Both the position numbers and the translations under genes were made by a program. From the NCBI GenBank assembly GCA_023458355.1, contig JAEWZS010000237.1, positions 1 through 22,263 on the forward strand: a DNA stretch of 22,263 nt. The letters run 5' to 3'. Below, one piece after another: positions 20,687 through 22,263 of this stretch (the stretch's first letter is position 1; each line of letters begins with the position of its first letter). Under the pieces are notes generated by a model. The model saw only the letters and a program-made list of their open reading frames with translations. It ran no database searches and was not told where the DNA came from. Source of the DNA: Bacillota bacterium (GTDB lineage Bacteria > Bacillota > Clostridia > Christensenellales > CAG-138).

Positions 20687-20701
20687 GAATAATTATTATT
20701 C
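20687..20701 (+). promoter_or_regulatory. Per-type box (7-1-7 inverted repeat)
   Basis: GAATAAT-T-ATTATTC is a perfect 7-1-7 dyad with the ATAAT-N-ATTAT core of PerR/Fur-family boxes. It sits at the predicted transcription start of perR, which implies autorepression and co-control of rubrerythrin. Confidence 0.8.
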
Positions 20702-20715
20702 TTTGGAGAATTGGA

Positions 20716-21111
20716 ATGATTTATTCTAAACAAAGAGAGCTGCTAATTTCACAGCTAAAGCGTTATCGCGTTCATCCCACGGCGGATACCCTGTATGCCG
20801 CGGTCCGCGCAGAAAACCCTACCATCAGTCTTGCTACGGTCTACCGCAATTTAAACCAGCTTGTAGATAGCGGGCAAGTGATGCGCATCCCCGTCCCGGG
20901 GCAAGCCGACCGTTTCGACGATAAGAACGACGGCCACCAGCACATGAGGTGCACACAATGCGAAAGCATCACGGATATACCAATCTCCGCTCTTCCCGAT
21001 ATATGCGGCGTTGTATCCGAGAGAACCGGCCTCAAGATCAGCGAGTGCGCCATGCTTTTTAACGGCATATGCAAGGCCTGTGAAAAGAAAAACGCAGCAA
21101 AAAAGCAATAA
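20716..21111 (+). CDS. perR: PerR-type peroxide-sensing Fur-family repressor
   Basis: A 131-residue Fur-family protein. The ATG at 20716 is the start (GGAG 7 bases upstream); the longer frame to 20668 would run through the promoter and Per box. The winged helix includes TISLATVYRNLNQLVDSG. The regulatory metal ligands of B. subtilis PerR (H37, D85, H91, H93, D104) all have counterparts at a constant offset of 17: H20, D68, H74, H76, D87. The structural zinc Cys pairs are C79/C82 and C119/C122. The Asp at the D104 position favours PerR over Fur. Peroxide oxidises the iron-bound His, releasing DNA. The rubrerythrin gene follows 42 bases later in the same direction. Confidence 0.93.
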   Translation: MIYSKQRELLISQLKRYRVHPTADTLYAAVRAENPTISLATVYRNLNQLVDSGQVMRIPVPGQADRFDDKNDGHQHMRCTQCESITDIPISALPDICGVVSERTGLKISECAMLFNGICKACEKKNAAKKQ

Positions 21112-21153
21112 CACCATTCATTTTATTCACTACATAGTTAGGAGGCTTTTTAA

Positions 21154-21699
21154 ATGAAAGATTTAACCGGAACCAAGACACTTAAGAACCTCGAGACCGC
21201 CTTCGCAGGTGAAAGTATGGCACGCAACAAATACACCTACTATGCATCTGCCGCGAAAAAAGAAGGCTTCAACCAAATCGCGGATATCTTTGAGGAGACA
21301 GCAAACAACGAGAAAGAACATGCTAAGCTTTGGTTTAAATGGCTGCATGACGGTGCGGTTCCCGTAACAAACGTAAATCTTAAAGATGCTGCGGGCGGCG
21401 AACATTATGAATGGACTGAAATGTACGCTCAGTTCGCCAAAGAAGCCGCTGAGGAAGGCTTCACAGAGCTGGCCAACTCGTTTAAGATGGTCGCCAACAT
21501 TGAAAAGGAACATGAAGAGCGCTATCTGAAGCTTCTCAAGAAGGTCGAAGAGGGTAAAGTGTTCTCCAGCGATGGCACCAAGGTTGCATGGAAGTGCGAC
21601 AACTGCGGTCACATTCACTTCGGTGATAAAGCCCCCGAAATCTGCCCCGTCTGCAAGCACCCCAAGGCTTATTTCGAGCTCCGTGCAGAAAACTATTAA
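21154..21699 (+). CDS. rbr: Rubrerythrin
   Basis: A 181-residue rubrerythrin. Residues 1-135 are a ferritin-like four-helix bundle with a diiron site: E20 (FAGESMARNKY), E53 and H56 (EETANNEKEH), E97 (AKEAAEEGF) and E117/H120 (NIEKEHEERY). The C-terminal rubredoxin domain (~145-181) has CDNC (148-151) and CPVC (164-167). It reduces hydrogen peroxide to water with electrons passed through the rubredoxin centre, a main peroxide defence in strict anaerobes. AGGAGG lies 9 bases before the ATG. Co-transcription with perR and the Per box upstream imply peroxide induction. Confidence 0.97.
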   Translation: MKDLTGTKTLKNLETAFAGESMARNKYTYYASAAKKEGFNQIADIFEETANNEKEHAKLWFKWLHDGAVPVTNVNLKDAAGGEHYEWTEMYAQFAKEAAEEGFTELANSFKMVANIEKEHEERYLKLLKKVEEGKVFSSDGTKVAWKCDNCGHIHFGDKAPEICPVCKHPKAYFELRAENY

Positions 21700-21723
21700 A
21701 CATAAATTCGTGTCATAGATAAT

Positions 21724-21764
21724 AACGGGCTGTTTCGTAAAAAACGATACAGCCCGTTGTTTTT
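21724..21764 (+). terminator. Terminator of perR-rubrerythrin
   Basis: AACGGGCTGT (21724-21733) pairs with ACAGCCCGTT (21749-21758), then one mismatch and TCGT/ACGA close an A5 loop. TGTTTTT follows. Confidence 0.93.
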
Positions 21765-21817
21765 ATAGATAGCCGCAGTAGGAAATTTCTCAGCTCACTC
21801 TTTCGAGCAATGCCCTT

Positions 21818-22263
21818 TCAGATAAGGACTTCAAGGGAGTATTCGCCGATTTGCATCGTACCTTGCAGGCTATCGTATGCAATAAATATGAATCTGTACG
21901 TACCGGAACTATCCGGGAGGGTATTATATGTTTTCAAATCGGTGTTATAAATCATGAAATTGTCATATCCGGAAGAATAAGGCGAGGAAGAAAATATAAT
22001 AGGAATCATGCCCATCAGAGGTGTTTTCACGGATGTTAGCCATAATTCGCTTTGAGAGATTGTTGTATTGAATTTGGAAATTTCATCTTTATCAGTAAAC
22101 ACGATGTCGCTCGAATATAAATACTGAACGATTTCAGCTTGCACTCCGGATTGCGTTCCTTCCGTCCAGTCATGCGTTGTTATGTTGCCCTTATCCGGTA
22201 AACCAAATTTGATCTGTGTCTCTATACGACTTACATATCCAAAATCATGAGAATATGTATCGC
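21818..22263 (-). CDS. Hypothetical protein, C-terminal part (gene continues past the window)
   Basis: The frame is open from the window edge to the stop at 21818, so about 147 C-terminal residues are seen; the GTG at 22144 is internal. The part before it reads DTYSHDFGYVSRIETQIKFG, then LPDKGNITTHDWTEG. The sequence is rich in Ser, Thr, Tyr and Ile, has no Cys, and alternates polar and hydrophobic residues, as in beta-rich extracellular domains; the last strand is GEYSLEVLI. A mildly hydrophobic stretch (PLMGMIPIIFSSSP) is too short to be a clear membrane helix. I do not recognise the family. Codons are more A/T-ending than those of rubrerythrin. No terminator is seen downstream of the stop besides the shared hairpin at 21724-21758. 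Confidence 0.65.
   Translation of the reverse strand, partial: DTYSHDFGYVSRIETQIKFGLPDKGNITTHDWTEGTQSGVQAEIVQYLYSSDIVFTDKDEISKFNTTISQSELWLTSVKTPLMGMIPIIFSSSPYSSGYDNFMIYNTDLKTYNTLPDSSGTYRFIFIAYDSLQGTMQIGEYSLEVLI

Overview
The window reads as a chromosomal segment of a low-to-mid GC, strictly anaerobic member of the Bacillota, most likely a Clostridia. The grounds are strong AGGAGG-type ribosome binding sites, an SpoVB-like flippase, RqcP, a long-form hibernation factor, a PerR/rubrerythrin stress pair, and ferrous iron uptake through FeoB with its small Cys-rich partner. Nothing in it marks a plasmid, phage, insertion sequence, CRISPR array, rRNA or tRNA. Placement below class level is not possible from the sequence alone.

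Layout: (1) 1-1995, the end of a branched-chain amino acid ABC transporter operon (livM partial, livG, livF, overlapping genes). (2) 2121-4817, an SpoVB-type flippase, a small putative lipoprotein and a GNAT acetyltransferase. (3) 4944-11967, all on the minus strand, in transcription order pth-mfd (overlapping), a parvulin-like lipoprotein with its own promoter inside the end of mfd, then rqcP-ispDF (an IspD-IspF fusion). (4) 12347-13369, an AT-rich gene for an alpha/alpha-toroid (squalene cyclase/prenyltransferase-like) protein that looks foreign to its surroundings. (5) 13422-16778, long HPF and an iron-uptake unit made of a FeoA-FeoB fusion plus a 49-residue FeoB-associated Cys-rich membrane peptide. 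(6) 16779-17086, an unusually palindrome-rich divergent promoter region. (7) 17087-19093, a PhzF-family enzyme and, convergent to it, an L-Ala-D/L-Glu epimerase. (8) 19335-19873, a small double zinc-ribbon protein preceded by a strongly structured RNA of about 200-230 nt with its own promoter. (9) 19936-21699, a YwlG/UPF0340 protein divergent from a perR-rubrerythrin operon whose promoter carries a perfect 7-1-7 Per-type box. (10) 21818-end, a partial gene of unknown function.

The genes fall into a few themes: iron and oxidative stress (FeoAB, FeoB-associated peptide, PerR, rubrerythrin), ribosome maintenance and rescue (Pth, RqcP, HPF, perhaps the structured RNA), transcription-coupled repair (Mfd), isoprenoid precursors (IspDF) and cell-envelope or peptidoglycan-peptide metabolism (SpoVB-like flippase, Ala-Glu epimerase, parvulin lipoprotein). 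The points most worth follow-up are the structured RNA at 19650-19873, the operator and hairpin cluster between feoB and the PhzF gene, and the Asp-to-Ala change in the FeoB guanine-specificity motif.
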